This document shows positions 8,100 through 15,511 of a DNA stretch of 47,570 nucleotides, in pieces. How positions within the stretch are numbered: position 1 is the stretch's first letter; every line of letters begins with the position of its first letter. A model generated the notes under the pieces. That model had not been told where the DNA came from. It did no database searches and saw only the letters and a list, made by a program, of their open reading frames with translations. A program made the position numbers and the translations under genes. The DNA is from an uncultured Burkholderiales bacterium (GTDB lineage: Bacteria; Pseudomonadota; Gammaproteobacteria; Burkholderiales; Burkholderiaceae_C), in contig CALBSC010000085.1 of the NCBI GenBank assembly GCA_937927685.1, positions 1 to 47,570 of the forward strand. The letters are read 5' to 3'.

Positions 8100-10370
8100 T
8101 TGAAGGACATGCGCAAGCACAAGTTGTCGCCCCACTATGAGTTTGTCATCGTGGGAGCCGGATTGGCTGGAGCCACGGCGGCCGAGACTCTGCGGCATGA
8201 GGGTGCTCAGGGTCGTATTCTGTTGCTTTCTGAAGAGGCGCATTGGCCGTACCAGCGACCACCACTCTCCAAACGATTTTTGACCGACGAAAATAGCCCG
8301 GCCCCCGTTGCCCTGTTCAGCGAGGCCACGGTTCGAGACCTCCGTATCGAATTGAGGTTGTCGACCCGTGTCGCCAGCCTGGATGCCCCCAGCCACACCT
8401 TGCACACAGAGGCCGCAGAGGCCATCGGTTATCAAAAGTTGCTGATTGCGACGGGTGCAACGCCCTTGCCATTGAACATTGACGGGGCCAATTTGCCAGG
8501 CGTGCACTATTTGCACTCGCTGTCCGATGCGCTGGCCATACGCAGCAGTGTCGAGTCAGCCCGACGCGTGGTGGTCATCGGGGGGAGTTTCATTGGACTG
8601 GAAGTGGCTTCCTCGTTGCGGCGCCGTGGTCTTGAGGTCACGATTCTGGAGCGCGATGACCTGTTTGGACAATTCAAAACCCCCTTGATTTCAAGCTACT
8701 TCCAGAATTGTTTCAAACAGCGAGGCGTTGCGGTACTGCTCGGGGAGACGCCCGCGAAATTTCGCGGGCGTCAACGGGTTGAAGCGGTCTTGACCCACAG
8801 CGGTCGTCAGTTGCCGTGCGAAATGGTAGTCATTGGTGCTGGTGTGATCCCGGCCACAGGGTTATTGCGAGGCTGTGGGCTGGAGATGGACCAGGGCATC
8901 GTGGTGGATCGTTTTTTGCAATCCAGTCATCCCGATGTCTTTGCTGCGGGTGATGTCGCCAACTTCTTTGACCCCGTGATCGGACGTCACCACCGTGTTG
9001 AGCATTGGGACAATGCGGTCAAGCAAGGCCGCCTGGCCGCACGCAACATGCTGGGAAAACGGCAGCCCTATGAGGAAGTGAGCTATTTTTACAGTCAGAT
9101 CTTCGAGAACAGCTTCAATCTGCTGGGTGAGATTGAGCATTCACACGAGAGGATTGATCGGGGCTCCTTGCAGGAGCGGTCCTTTGCTGCGTTCTACCTG
9201 CGTGACGATGTGCCACGAGCATTGTTCTCTCTGGGACGTCCCACACAAGAGACCCGCCTGGTTGAAAGCCTGATCAAGTACCACGTCAATCTTCGAACCA
9301 GCAAAGCCAGTCTATCTGACCCACTGGCCACCCTCAAAAAAATTCCGAACCAGACCATTCTGATCCTGCAAGGCGGCGGCGCCTTGGGCGCTTTCGAGTG
9401 CGGCGCTGTCAAAGCCCTTGTCGAGGCCCGAATTTGCCCCGATATCGTGGCGGGAGTGTCTATTGGAGCCTTCAATGGCGCCATCATCGCCAGTCATCCT
9501 GGAAACCCTGTCGCTGCACTGGAGGCGTTTTGGGGTGAATTGTCGAGCTCTGGGGTCATGGTGCCGGATGAGTCGATGCGTCGCTTACTGGCCTGTGGGC
9601 AGGTCGCCTCATGGGGTGTTCCACAGTTTTTCAGGCCGCGTTGGCTCGAGGCTCCGATCACCCATGATCAATGGCCCGTCAACTGGACCAGTTTGTATGA
9701 CACCAGTCCCATGCGCCAGTTGCTCTTGAAATATGTGGATTTTGATCGCCTCAAATCCAGTCCGGTGAGGCTGTTGGTCAGTGCCGTCGAGATCGAAAGC
9801 AGCGAACTGGTGCTGTTTGACAGTTATGTGGATGACCTCACGCCGGAGCATATTCTGGCCAGCGGCAGTCTTCCGCCAGCGTTTCCCTGGACGGCGATCA
9901 AAGGGCGTCATTACTGGGATGGCGGTATCGTCAGCAATTCGCCCCTGGAACGAGTCATGGAGCGTTGCGGATCATCTGGCAAACGCGTCTTCATCATCGA
10001 TCTGTTTCCCGGAAAGAGAAGGCTGATGCCCAACAATCTCTTTGAAGTCATGGCCAGGCGAGACGAAATCGTGTACTGCGAGCGTATCCGAAATGACGTA
10101 CACACCCAGCAAATGGTGCGGGATTTTCAAAGCCTGGTTCAGGAGGTGATGGCCGAATTGCCGGCGGAATCGGTCCAGCGACTGCGCCACCAGCCTCGCT
10201 ACATCCAGATGATGGGGGAAGAGGCGCCGACCATCATTACCCGTATTGTTCGAGAAGGGAGCGAAAACGAGCCTTCCTCGCGCGAATACGATTTTTCACG
10301 ACAAACCTTGTCCGAGTTGATGGGAACCGGTTATGAAATGGCGCGCCTTGCGCTGTCATCTTCCGGTTAG
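8100..10370 (+). CDS. FAD-dependent pyridine nucleotide reductase fused to a patatin-like lipid acyl hydrolase
   Basis: One uninterrupted 756-residue frame holds two enzymes. Residues about 12-315 are a ferredoxin/rubredoxin-reductase-like flavoprotein. It has an FAD Rossmann motif (VIVGAGLAGATAAE), an NAD(P) Rossmann motif (VVVIGGSFIGLEVASSL) and the second FAD motif (VFAAGDVA). Residues about 320-400 resemble the reductase C-terminal domain. Residues about 418-650 are a patatin domain with oxyanion loop GGGALG (425-430), nucleophile Ser454 in GVSIG and catalytic Asp607 in DGG. Residues about 655-750 resemble the DUF3734 tail of bacterial patatins (EYDFSRQ). No signal peptide is seen, so it is probably cytosolic or membrane-associated. 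The start could be the TTG at 8100 or the ATG at 8109. It follows the HlyD gene by 18-27 nt. Electron partner and lipid substrate are unknown. Confidence 0.88.
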   Translation: MKDMRKHKLSPHYEFVIVGAGLAGATAAETLRHEGAQGRILLLSEEAHWPYQRPPLSKRFLTDENSPAPVALFSEATVRDLRIELRLSTRVASLDAPSHTLHTEAAEAIGYQKLLIATGATPLPLNIDGANLPGVHYLHSLSDALAIRSSVESARRVVVIGGSFIGLEVASSLRRRGLEVTILERDDLFGQFKTPLISSYFQNCFKQRGVAVLLGETPAKFRGRQRVEAVLTHSGRQLPCEMVVIGAGVIPATGLLRGCGLEMDQGIVVDRFLQSSHPDVFAAGDVANFFDPVIGRHHRVEHWDNAVKQGRLAARNMLGKRQPYEEVSYFYSQIFENSFNLLGEIEHSHERIDRGSLQERSFAAFYLRDDVPRALFSLGRPTQETRLVESLIKYHVNLRTSKASLSDPLATLKKIPNQTILILQGGGALGAFECGAVKALVEARICPDIVAGVSIGAFNGAIIASHPGNPVAALEAFWGELSSSGVMVPDESMRRLLACGQVASWGVPQFFRPRWLEAPITHDQWPVNWTSLYDTSPMRQLLLKYVDFDRLKSSPVRLLVSAVEIESSELVLFDSYVDDLTPEHILASGSLPPAFPWTAIKGRHYWDGGIVSNSPLERVMERCGSSGKRVFIIDLFPGKRRLMPNNLFEVMARRDEIVYCERIRNDVHTQQMVRDFQSLVQEVMAELPAESVQRLRHQPRYIQMMGEEAPTIITRIVREGSENEPSSREYDFSRQTLSELMGTGYEMARLALSSSG

Positions 10371-10469
10371 ATCGTCTTCCTCTGTGTGCGTTACGAAATT
10401 TGCAGGCTGGTTGACATACGGTTGCCCCAGTGTGGGGCGCACTGGAGGGCGTTGTGGGCGATTGTCAGT

Positions 10470-10485
10470 GAACGTACCAACGTTC
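10470..10485. promoter_or_regulatory. Inverted repeat upstream of first BON gene
   Basis: GAACGT and ACGTTC are perfect 6-bp arms around ACCA, 50 nt upstream of the BON gene start. It could be an operator or a leader hairpin. No confident promoter could be matched to it. Confidence 0.35.
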
Positions 10486-10535
10486 TCGTTGAAGACCGGA
10501 TAGGGTGTCATCCTCAACGAAACGGAAGTGAAGCC

Positions 10536-11207
10536 ATGAATGATGATCGACGGTTGCAACAAGAAGTATTAAACGAATTGACCGCAGACCCCTCAGTTAA
10601 CGCGGAAAAAATTGGCGTGTCGGTGAGTGGGGGTATCGTGACCTTGACCGGCAAGGTCGAGAGTTTTTATGAGAAATGGCAGGCAGAAAAAGCGGCTCAG
10701 CGCGTGCTGGGTGTGCAGGGACTGACGGTTGCCATGGATGTGGCCATTCCCAGTGACCGTCAAAGGACCGACGAGGCCATTGCCAGGTCGGTACAGACGG
10801 TATTGGGGTGGAATGCAGCCATACCGAAAGACTCGGTCAAGGTCATGGTCGAAAACGGGTGGGTGACACTGCGCGGTGAGTTGGGCTGGAATTTTCAGCG
10901 TGAAATGGCGGAAAAAATTGTCACGGAATTGATTGGGGTACGAGGTGTCACCGATCAAATCGATTTGAAGCCACACGTCTGCGGTGAGCATGTCAAAGAT
11001 CAGATTGATGCAGCCATCCGTCGCCAAGCGGTCATGGATGCCCAAAAAATCACTGTCAAAGTTGACGGAGGGAAGGTGATGCTGGAGGGGACCGTCAGCA
11101 ATTGGGCAGAGCGAGATGTGATCAAGCATGCGGTCTGGTCGACAGCAGGTGTTCAGGCGCTGGTGGACAAGATGCAGTACGACGTCTCAACGATGCGCAA
11201 TTACTAG
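10536..11207 (+). CDS. Triple BON-domain protein, OsmY-like (copy 1)
   Basis: The 223-residue protein has three BON domains, at about residues 5-75, 78-148 and 150-220. Each carries the repeated pattern of hydrophobic strands around a Gly (GGIVTLTGKVES, NGWVTLRGELGW, GGKVMLEGTVSN). BON domains bind phospholipid membranes and are typical of osmotic-stress proteins, but no signal peptide is visible here, so the location may be cytosolic. The ATG at 10536 is chosen because it matches the start of the paralogue at 13569. An in-frame start at 10386 would add 50 unconserved residues. It is nearly identical over its length to the paralogue 3 kb downstream. Confidence 0.88.
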   Translation: MNDDRRLQQEVLNELTADPSVNAEKIGVSVSGGIVTLTGKVESFYEKWQAEKAAQRVLGVQGLTVAMDVAIPSDRQRTDEAIARSVQTVLGWNAAIPKDSVKVMVENGWVTLRGELGWNFQREMAEKIVTELIGVRGVTDQIDLKPHVCGEHVKDQIDAAIRRQAVMDAQKITVKVDGGKVMLEGTVSNWAERDVIKHAVWSTAGVQALVDKMQYDVSTMRNY

Positions 11208-11293
11208 TCTGGCACCGAACAATCAAATTCACGAATTTCGTTGATGCTTGAGTCCTCTGTCACTTGGATCACTGGGTGGTCTTAAGGATTTCC

Positions 11294-11860
11294 ATGTCAA
11301 ACACGCGTCGAAAATTCCATCAGTCAATGCTGGCTTGTTTGGCGGTTAGCAGTCTGGCGGGGCTGTGTGCCATACCCGCGGCAGCCGCTTCGGCTGAAGA
11401 TCTGGACAAGGATGCGATTCAGACTTTGCACACCTTGACCCACAACAATCACACCGCCGAGTTGCTGTCCAAGAAAGCCAAGGGCATTTTGGTCTTCCCA
11501 AAAATTGTCAAAGCAGGTTTGGTCTTCGGCGGCAGTTATGGTGAGGGTGTCCTGATGCAAGCCGGACACATGACGGAGTATTACAACTCCGTTTCAGCAT
11601 CCTGGGGATGGCAGGCAGGCGCCGAGACCTATGCCTACGTTGTGTTCTTGATGAGTGACAAGGCGGTCCGTTATTTGAACCAATCCAAAGGATGGGAGCT
11701 CGGCGTGGGCCCCACGGTGGTGGTGGTCAATGAGGGCGTTGCCAAGAATCTCTCGACCAGTACGCTGAAGGACGATGCCTATGCATTCATCACGGACCAG
11801 CAAGGCCTGATGGGCAGTCTCAGCATTGAGGGAACCAAGATCAGTCGTATCAAACGGTGA
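11294..11860 (+). CDS. SYLF/YSC84-domain lipid-binding protein, secreted
   Basis: The 188-residue protein has a signal peptide (SMLACLAVSSLAGLCAIPAA, cleavage near residue 33). A SYLF (DUF500/YSC84) domain follows: the region AKGILVFPKIVKAGLVFGGS and the later GWQAGAETYAYVVFLMSD are hallmark motifs. The SYLF domain binds phosphoinositides in eukaryotes; the bacterial role is unsettled, perhaps envelope lipid binding. The ATG at 11294 is preferred because AAGGA lies 5-6 nt upstream; the in-frame start at 11264 has no such site. The gene is convergent with the TPM gene, with a 38-nt gap. Confidence 0.88.
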   Translation: MSNTRRKFHQSMLACLAVSSLAGLCAIPAAAASAEDLDKDAIQTLHTLTHNNHTAELLSKKAKGILVFPKIVKAGLVFGGSYGEGVLMQAGHMTEYYNSVSASWGWQAGAETYAYVVFLMSDKAVRYLNQSKGWELGVGPTVVVVNEGVAKNLSTSTLKDDAYAFITDQQGLMGSLSIEGTKISRIKR

Positions 11861-11898
11861 TGTGTACGGGGTTCTGCGTGACGTCCTCTATCCGGCGA

Positions 11899-12726
11899 TC
11901 ACCATCGGCCTGATGCTCCGCCGCCACCAAATCCGCCGCCACCGCCTCTGAATCCACCGCCTGGGCCGCCTCGGCCGCCATATCGAGAGGCCAATAACGC
12001 GGATAAGCCCACCCAGGTGGTGAACAACGTGACTCCGCCAGCGATCAAGGCCATGGACAACAGTCCGACCATGAACCATGTCACTGCGCCCACAATGCTG
12101 GCGGCCAGGATGGACCCCGGTACGCGTCCCAGGAAGCCCCGCAAGACAAACCCCAGCAGGATACCCCCCGCAATGATCCAGTTGATGCTATTGATGGGTT
12201 CTTCAGCTTGCGCAGAAGAGATGGCGGGCAGAGATTCGCCATTGATGATGCGCATCATGGCCTCTGTGCCAGACACAATGCCCGCCGCAAAATCTTGCTG
12301 ACGAAAGTGCGGCGTGATGGTGCCCTCGATGATGCGCTTGGCGGTGGCATCGTTCAAGATGCCCTCCAGACCGCAACCGACTTCGATTCGTACGGTTCGA
12401 TCTGCTTTGGCAATGACCAGGATCACACCATCGTCGATTTTGCTTCGGCCAATTTTCCATTGCTCGCCCACGCGCAGCGCGTATTGCTCAATCGTTTCGG
12501 GCCGGGTCGTGTCCACCAGCAAGACGGCCAGTTGGCTCCCCTTGCGCGACTCGAAGGCTGCCAGGGATTGTTCGATCCTGGCTTGTTGGTCGGCTGTGAG
12601 CGTGTGGGTCTGGTCCACCACATGGCCCGTCAACGTCGGGACAGACACCTCGGCCCAGCCCCGCTGACAAACCAGCAGCGTGAGGAGCGTGATGAGCCAC
12701 GTCGTGGATCTGGCAAGCAGGCTCAC
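11899..12726 (-). CDS. TPM-domain membrane protein (YgcG family)
   Basis: The 275-residue protein has a signal peptide (residues 1-25, ending GWA). A TPM (TPM_phosphatase) domain spans about residues 32-155, with LTADQQARIEQSLAAFE at its start and IEVGCGLEGILNDATAKRII near its end. Two to three transmembrane helices follow at about 180-245, and the tail is glycine-rich (GGGFRGGGGGFGGGG). The TPM domain probably faces the periplasm. Members are often encoded beside lemA, as here: the lemA stop overlaps this start by ATGA. The exact function is not known; roles in membrane protein quality control have been proposed for the family. Confidence 0.9.
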   Translation of the reverse strand: MSLLARSTTWLITLLTLLVCQRGWAEVSVPTLTGHVVDQTHTLTADQQARIEQSLAAFESRKGSQLAVLLVDTTRPETIEQYALRVGEQWKIGRSKIDDGVILVIAKADRTVRIEVGCGLEGILNDATAKRIIEGTITPHFRQQDFAAGIVSGTEAMMRIINGESLPAISSAQAEEPINSINWIIAGGILLGFVLRGFLGRVPGSILAASIVGAVTWFMVGLLSMALIAGGVTLFTTWVGLSALLASRYGGRGGPGGGFRGGGGGFGGGGASGRW

Positions 12727-13367
12727 TTGGCGGTGCCGGACCCCTGAGGGGAGGCCGGGTTGGTCGTGCTCGGGAAGTTCACCACGGGTGGTTTTTCAAT
12801 GGCTTGTTCGTTGTCCACCGTGAAATTAGCCTTTTCCTGATATCCCAACGCCATGGCGGTGAGATTGGAGGGAAAGGAGTGAACGGTCACGTTGTATTCC
12901 TGAACTGCCTGGATGTATCGGTGGCGGGCCACTGCAATTCGGTTTTCTGTTCCTTCGAGCTGGGCTTGCAAGTCGATGAATGCCTGGTTGGCTCGCAAGG
13001 CAGGATAGTTTTCGGACACGACCAGCAGTCTGGACAAGGCGCCTGACAAATTTTGTTGGGCCTGCTGATACTTCTGAAGCGCCTGGGGGTCATTGACCAG
13101 CGCCGGTGAGACTTGAATGGCAGTGGCTTTCGACCGCGCTTCGACAACCGACAGCAAGGTGCTTTGCTCAAAATCCGCTTGGCCTTTCACCACGTTGACC
13201 AGATTCGGTATGAGGTCGGCCCTGCGCTGGAATTGATTGATGACTTCAGACCACGAGGCCTTGATTTGCTCGTTCTGACTTTGAAATTGGTTATAGCCGC
13301 AACCCGTCAGGCTCAGTGTGAGGGCGAAGAGGATGGACGCATCCCAGCGGCGAATATCTGTGTTCAT
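12723..13367 (-). CDS. lemA: LemA-family lipoprotein
   Basis: The 214-residue protein starts at the ATG at 13367, which gives a lipoprotein signal (SILFALTLSLTGC) with a lipobox cysteine. An in-frame upstream start at 13490 would bury this signal. The LemA fold is four helices; the conserved segments INQFQRRADLIPNLVNVVKG, VVEARSKA and ARHRYIQAVQEYNVTVHSFPSNLTA are all present. It is translationally coupled to the TPM gene (ATGA overlap). LemA-TPM pairs are widespread in bacteria and thought to act together at the envelope; the mechanism is unresolved. Confidence 0.93.
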   Translation of the reverse strand: MNTDIRRWDASILFALTLSLTGCGYNQFQSQNEQIKASWSEVINQFQRRADLIPNLVNVVKGQADFEQSTLLSVVEARSKATAIQVSPALVNDPQALQKYQQAQQNLSGALSRLLVVSENYPALRANQAFIDLQAQLEGTENRIAVARHRYIQAVQEYNVTVHSFPSNLTAMALGYQEKANFTVDNEQAIEKPPVVNFPSTTNPASPQGSGTAK

Positions 13368-13568
13368 GGTCGGTCTCTGTCCAGAATGCATGGGATCTTT
13401 TGAATCCGAAACGTCGTGGCGTCCACCATAGACGCTTCTGGCCATTTCACCGTGCGGTGGCTGACATTCATGGTGGTGACTGCAGATCAAAGCCTGAGTC
13501 GTCCACCGAACCGATGTGGATGCTAGCCGGGACTAAGCTCGGGTTCCCAGATGCAATGAGCTTTTGAC

Positions 13569-14240
13569 ATGAACGATGATCGACAACTCCAACAAGAGGT
13601 ACTCAATGAGTTGGCGGCAGACCCTTCGGTCAACGCCGAGAAAATCGGTGTGACCGCGAACGGGGGTATCGTGTGCTTGAGCGGCAGGGTGGGGAGTTTT
13701 TATGAAAAATGGCAAGCTGAAAAGGCTGCGCAACGCGTGTTGGGGGTCAGGGGGTTAACGGTTGACGTTGAGGTCAAAATCCCCAGTGACCATCAACGCA
13801 CCGATGAAGACATTGCCCGCTCGGCGCAAACGGTGTTGGGTTGGAATGCCGCCATTCCCAGGGATTCGGTCAAGGTCATGGTGGAGAACGGCTGGGTCAC
13901 ACTTCGAGGCGAATTGGGCTGGAATTTTCAGCGTGAAATTGCCGAAAAAATCGTTGCCGAGCTATTGGGCGTGAAGGGCGTCACGGACCAAATTGAACTC
14001 ACCCCCCATGTATCGGGGGCGCATGTCAAACATCAGGTTGATGACGCACTCAAACGCCAAGCCTTCCTGGATGCCCAAAAAGTCTCAGTCAAGGTCGATG
14101 GCGGAAAGGTGATCCTTGAGGGTGCCGTCAGCAACTGGGCAGAGCGGGACGTGATCAAGCATGCGGTCTGGTCTGTGGCGGGCGTTCAATCCCTCGTTGA
14201 CAAGATGCAGGTGGGCGTGACCGGGTTGGGTCATTTCTGA
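13569..14240 (+). CDS. Triple BON-domain protein, OsmY-like (copy 2)
   Basis: The 223-residue protein is a paralogue of the one at 10536. By eye about four in five residues match, with the same length, the same start (MNDDR) and no gaps. It has three BON domains and no signal peptide. Substitutions are mostly conservative and cluster in the first BON domain and at the C-terminus. The gene is divergent from lemA (about 200 nt between starts) and convergent with the PH-like gene. The pair probably arose by local duplication. Confidence 0.88.
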   Translation: MNDDRQLQQEVLNELAADPSVNAEKIGVTANGGIVCLSGRVGSFYEKWQAEKAAQRVLGVRGLTVDVEVKIPSDHQRTDEDIARSAQTVLGWNAAIPRDSVKVMVENGWVTLRGELGWNFQREIAEKIVAELLGVKGVTDQIELTPHVSGAHVKHQVDDALKRQAFLDAQKVSVKVDGGKVILEGAVSNWAERDVIKHAVWSVAGVQSLVDKMQVGVTGLGHF

Positions 14241-14250
14241 CTCAACCCGG
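14221..14250. terminator. Hairpin between convergent genes
   Basis: Arms CCGGGTTGGGTCA and TGACTCAACCCGG pair over 13 positions with one G-T wobble around a TTTC loop. It covers the BON2 stop codon and ends 10 nt before the convergent gene's stop. There is no clear T run, so it may be a bidirectional, partly Rho-assisted terminator. Confidence 0.5.
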
Positions 14251-14259
14251 CTGACTCAC

Positions 14260-14775
14260 TTAAGCCGCCAGCAACCGTTGTCTGGCGTCATTCAGGCAAT
14301 CTTCAGCGCTCAAGTGCGGACCCGAGAAGGCCGCCCAAATGGTGCCGCGTGCGGGTTTGTCTTCAAAGTCGCTTGAAACACCCGTTGCTTGCAGTGATTG
14401 GTGCATGGCACGTGCGAGTTCGGCGTCCACGCCGTACAGACTCTGCGTGCTTCCTTGAGCGGTCAGTCGCACGGTGTGACCATATCGGCCACGCACCGCT
14501 TCAAAACGCTCAATCTGACGGACGTCCATGCGTGTCACGCGGTGTTGCGCCACATCCAGCGTCAGCATCTGCTGGTCGGTCATGACCCACACGCCCCGGC
14601 CTGACATCACCACACGTCCAGACACATAGGCGCGCAACGCATCGCCAGGTGTCATGTGCTGGCGCAGTGCATCGACGTCAGCGCTGGGCAGTTGGACGCG
14701 GGCATCCGGGTTGTGTCCTTCAATGAGGAACTCGGACAGCTTTTCGCCGTGAATGAAGGAATTGAATAGGGACAT
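14260..14775 (-). CDS. Hypothetical protein, possibly PH-like fold
   Basis: The 171-residue protein was not assigned to a named family. The ATG at 14775 is preferred, as AGGAA precedes it. The middle part alternates hydrophobic strands (VVMSGRGVWVMTDQQMLTLDV, then IERFEAVRGRYGHTVRLTA), which recalls bacterial PH-like domains that sense or bind membranes. The C-terminal third is helical (ELARAMHQSLQATG). There is no signal peptide or transmembrane helix. It is divergent from the cytochrome gene and convergent with BON copy 2. The fold assignment is a guess from the strand pattern. Confidence 0.6.
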   Translation of the reverse strand: MSLFNSFIHGEKLSEFLIEGHNPDARVQLPSADVDALRQHMTPGDALRAYVSGRVVMSGRGVWVMTDQQMLTLDVAQHRVTRMDVRQIERFEAVRGRYGHTVRLTAQGSTQSLYGVDAELARAMHQSLQATGVSSDFEDKPARGTIWAAFSGPHLSAEDCLNDARQRLLAA

Positions 14776-14982
14776 GGTGATTCCTGGAAACGAATGGGTG
14801 CAATGTACCCAATTCATGATTCCCGTGCCCGGGGTTGGCTATTCAGGGCTCTTTCGTGTCGCCCGGACCACTGGGGCGGATCCGCAACAGGTGATGTCGA
14901 ACAGACGGCCCCTGGGTCTGCGTTCAGGATTCCTGTTCACGTTGTTGACATTGCGCCACAGCGGTTACTGAAAGGTTCCATC

Positions 14983-15450
14983 ATGAAATATTCACAGGTG
15001 TTCTTCGCCGGACTGGGTCTCCTGGTCGCTCCGCTCTTGGCCCAGGCCCAGGCCCAGATCAGCTATGACATGGGCAAATCCGTGTACCAGGACAACTGCG
15101 CCAGTTGCCACGGTGCCACGGGCAAGGGTGATGGGCCCATGAAGGCCTATCTGGTCAAGGCGCCCAGTGACCTCACCACCATCACCCAACGCAACCACGG
15201 CACCTTCCCCCACCAGCGCATTTGGGAGGTGATTGATGGCCGCTCCAGCGCCGAGCCCGGCCCTCATGGTTCCAGAGAGATGCCCATCTGGGGGAATGAA
15301 TTCAGGATGCAGCAGGAACGAGCCCCCTGGTGGGGCATGCCTTATGGCGGCATGCCCTATGGGGGCATGCACCGGGGCGGTCCTGAGTGGCAGGTGAGCC
15401 AGAAGATTTCGGCCCTGGTCGATTATCTGGTGCGGATTCAGACCCGCTGA
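14983..15450 (+). CDS. Periplasmic c-type cytochrome, class I mono-haem
   Basis: The 155-residue protein has a signal peptide (residues 1-22 or so, ending AQA). The haem-binding motif is CASCH (Cys39, Cys42, His43), and a likely Met axial ligand lies in REMPIWGNEF about 55 residues later. The fold and spacing fit small electron-carrier cytochromes. The ATG at 14983 follows GAAAGG with good spacing. An unusual insert near residues 110-130 is rich in Gly, Met, Pro and Tyr (GMPYGGMPYGGMHRGG) and is made of a short DNA repeat. No oxidase or dehydrogenase partner is adjacent. Confidence 0.88.
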   Translation: MKYSQVFFAGLGLLVAPLLAQAQAQISYDMGKSVYQDNCASCHGATGKGDGPMKAYLVKAPSDLTTITQRNHGTFPHQRIWEVIDGRSSAEPGPHGSREMPIWGNEFRMQQERAPWWGMPYGGMPYGGMHRGGPEWQVSQKISALVDYLVRIQTR

Positions 15451-15511
15451 GGGTTGCGAGCGCAGGCCGGGACAAAGACCGGGCAGCGGGTCAAGCCCGA
15501 GTCCCTGGCTG

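Noticed and set aside
11225..11238. Inverted repeat AAATTC-AC-GAATTT after BON copy 1
   Set aside because: It is short and AT-only, with no T run and no matching promoter; it may be chance.
15441..15492. Inverted repeat GACCCGCTG/CAGCGGGTC after the cytochrome gene as a terminator
   Set aside because: The 34-nt loop is long and there is no T run, so it is too weak to list as a feature.
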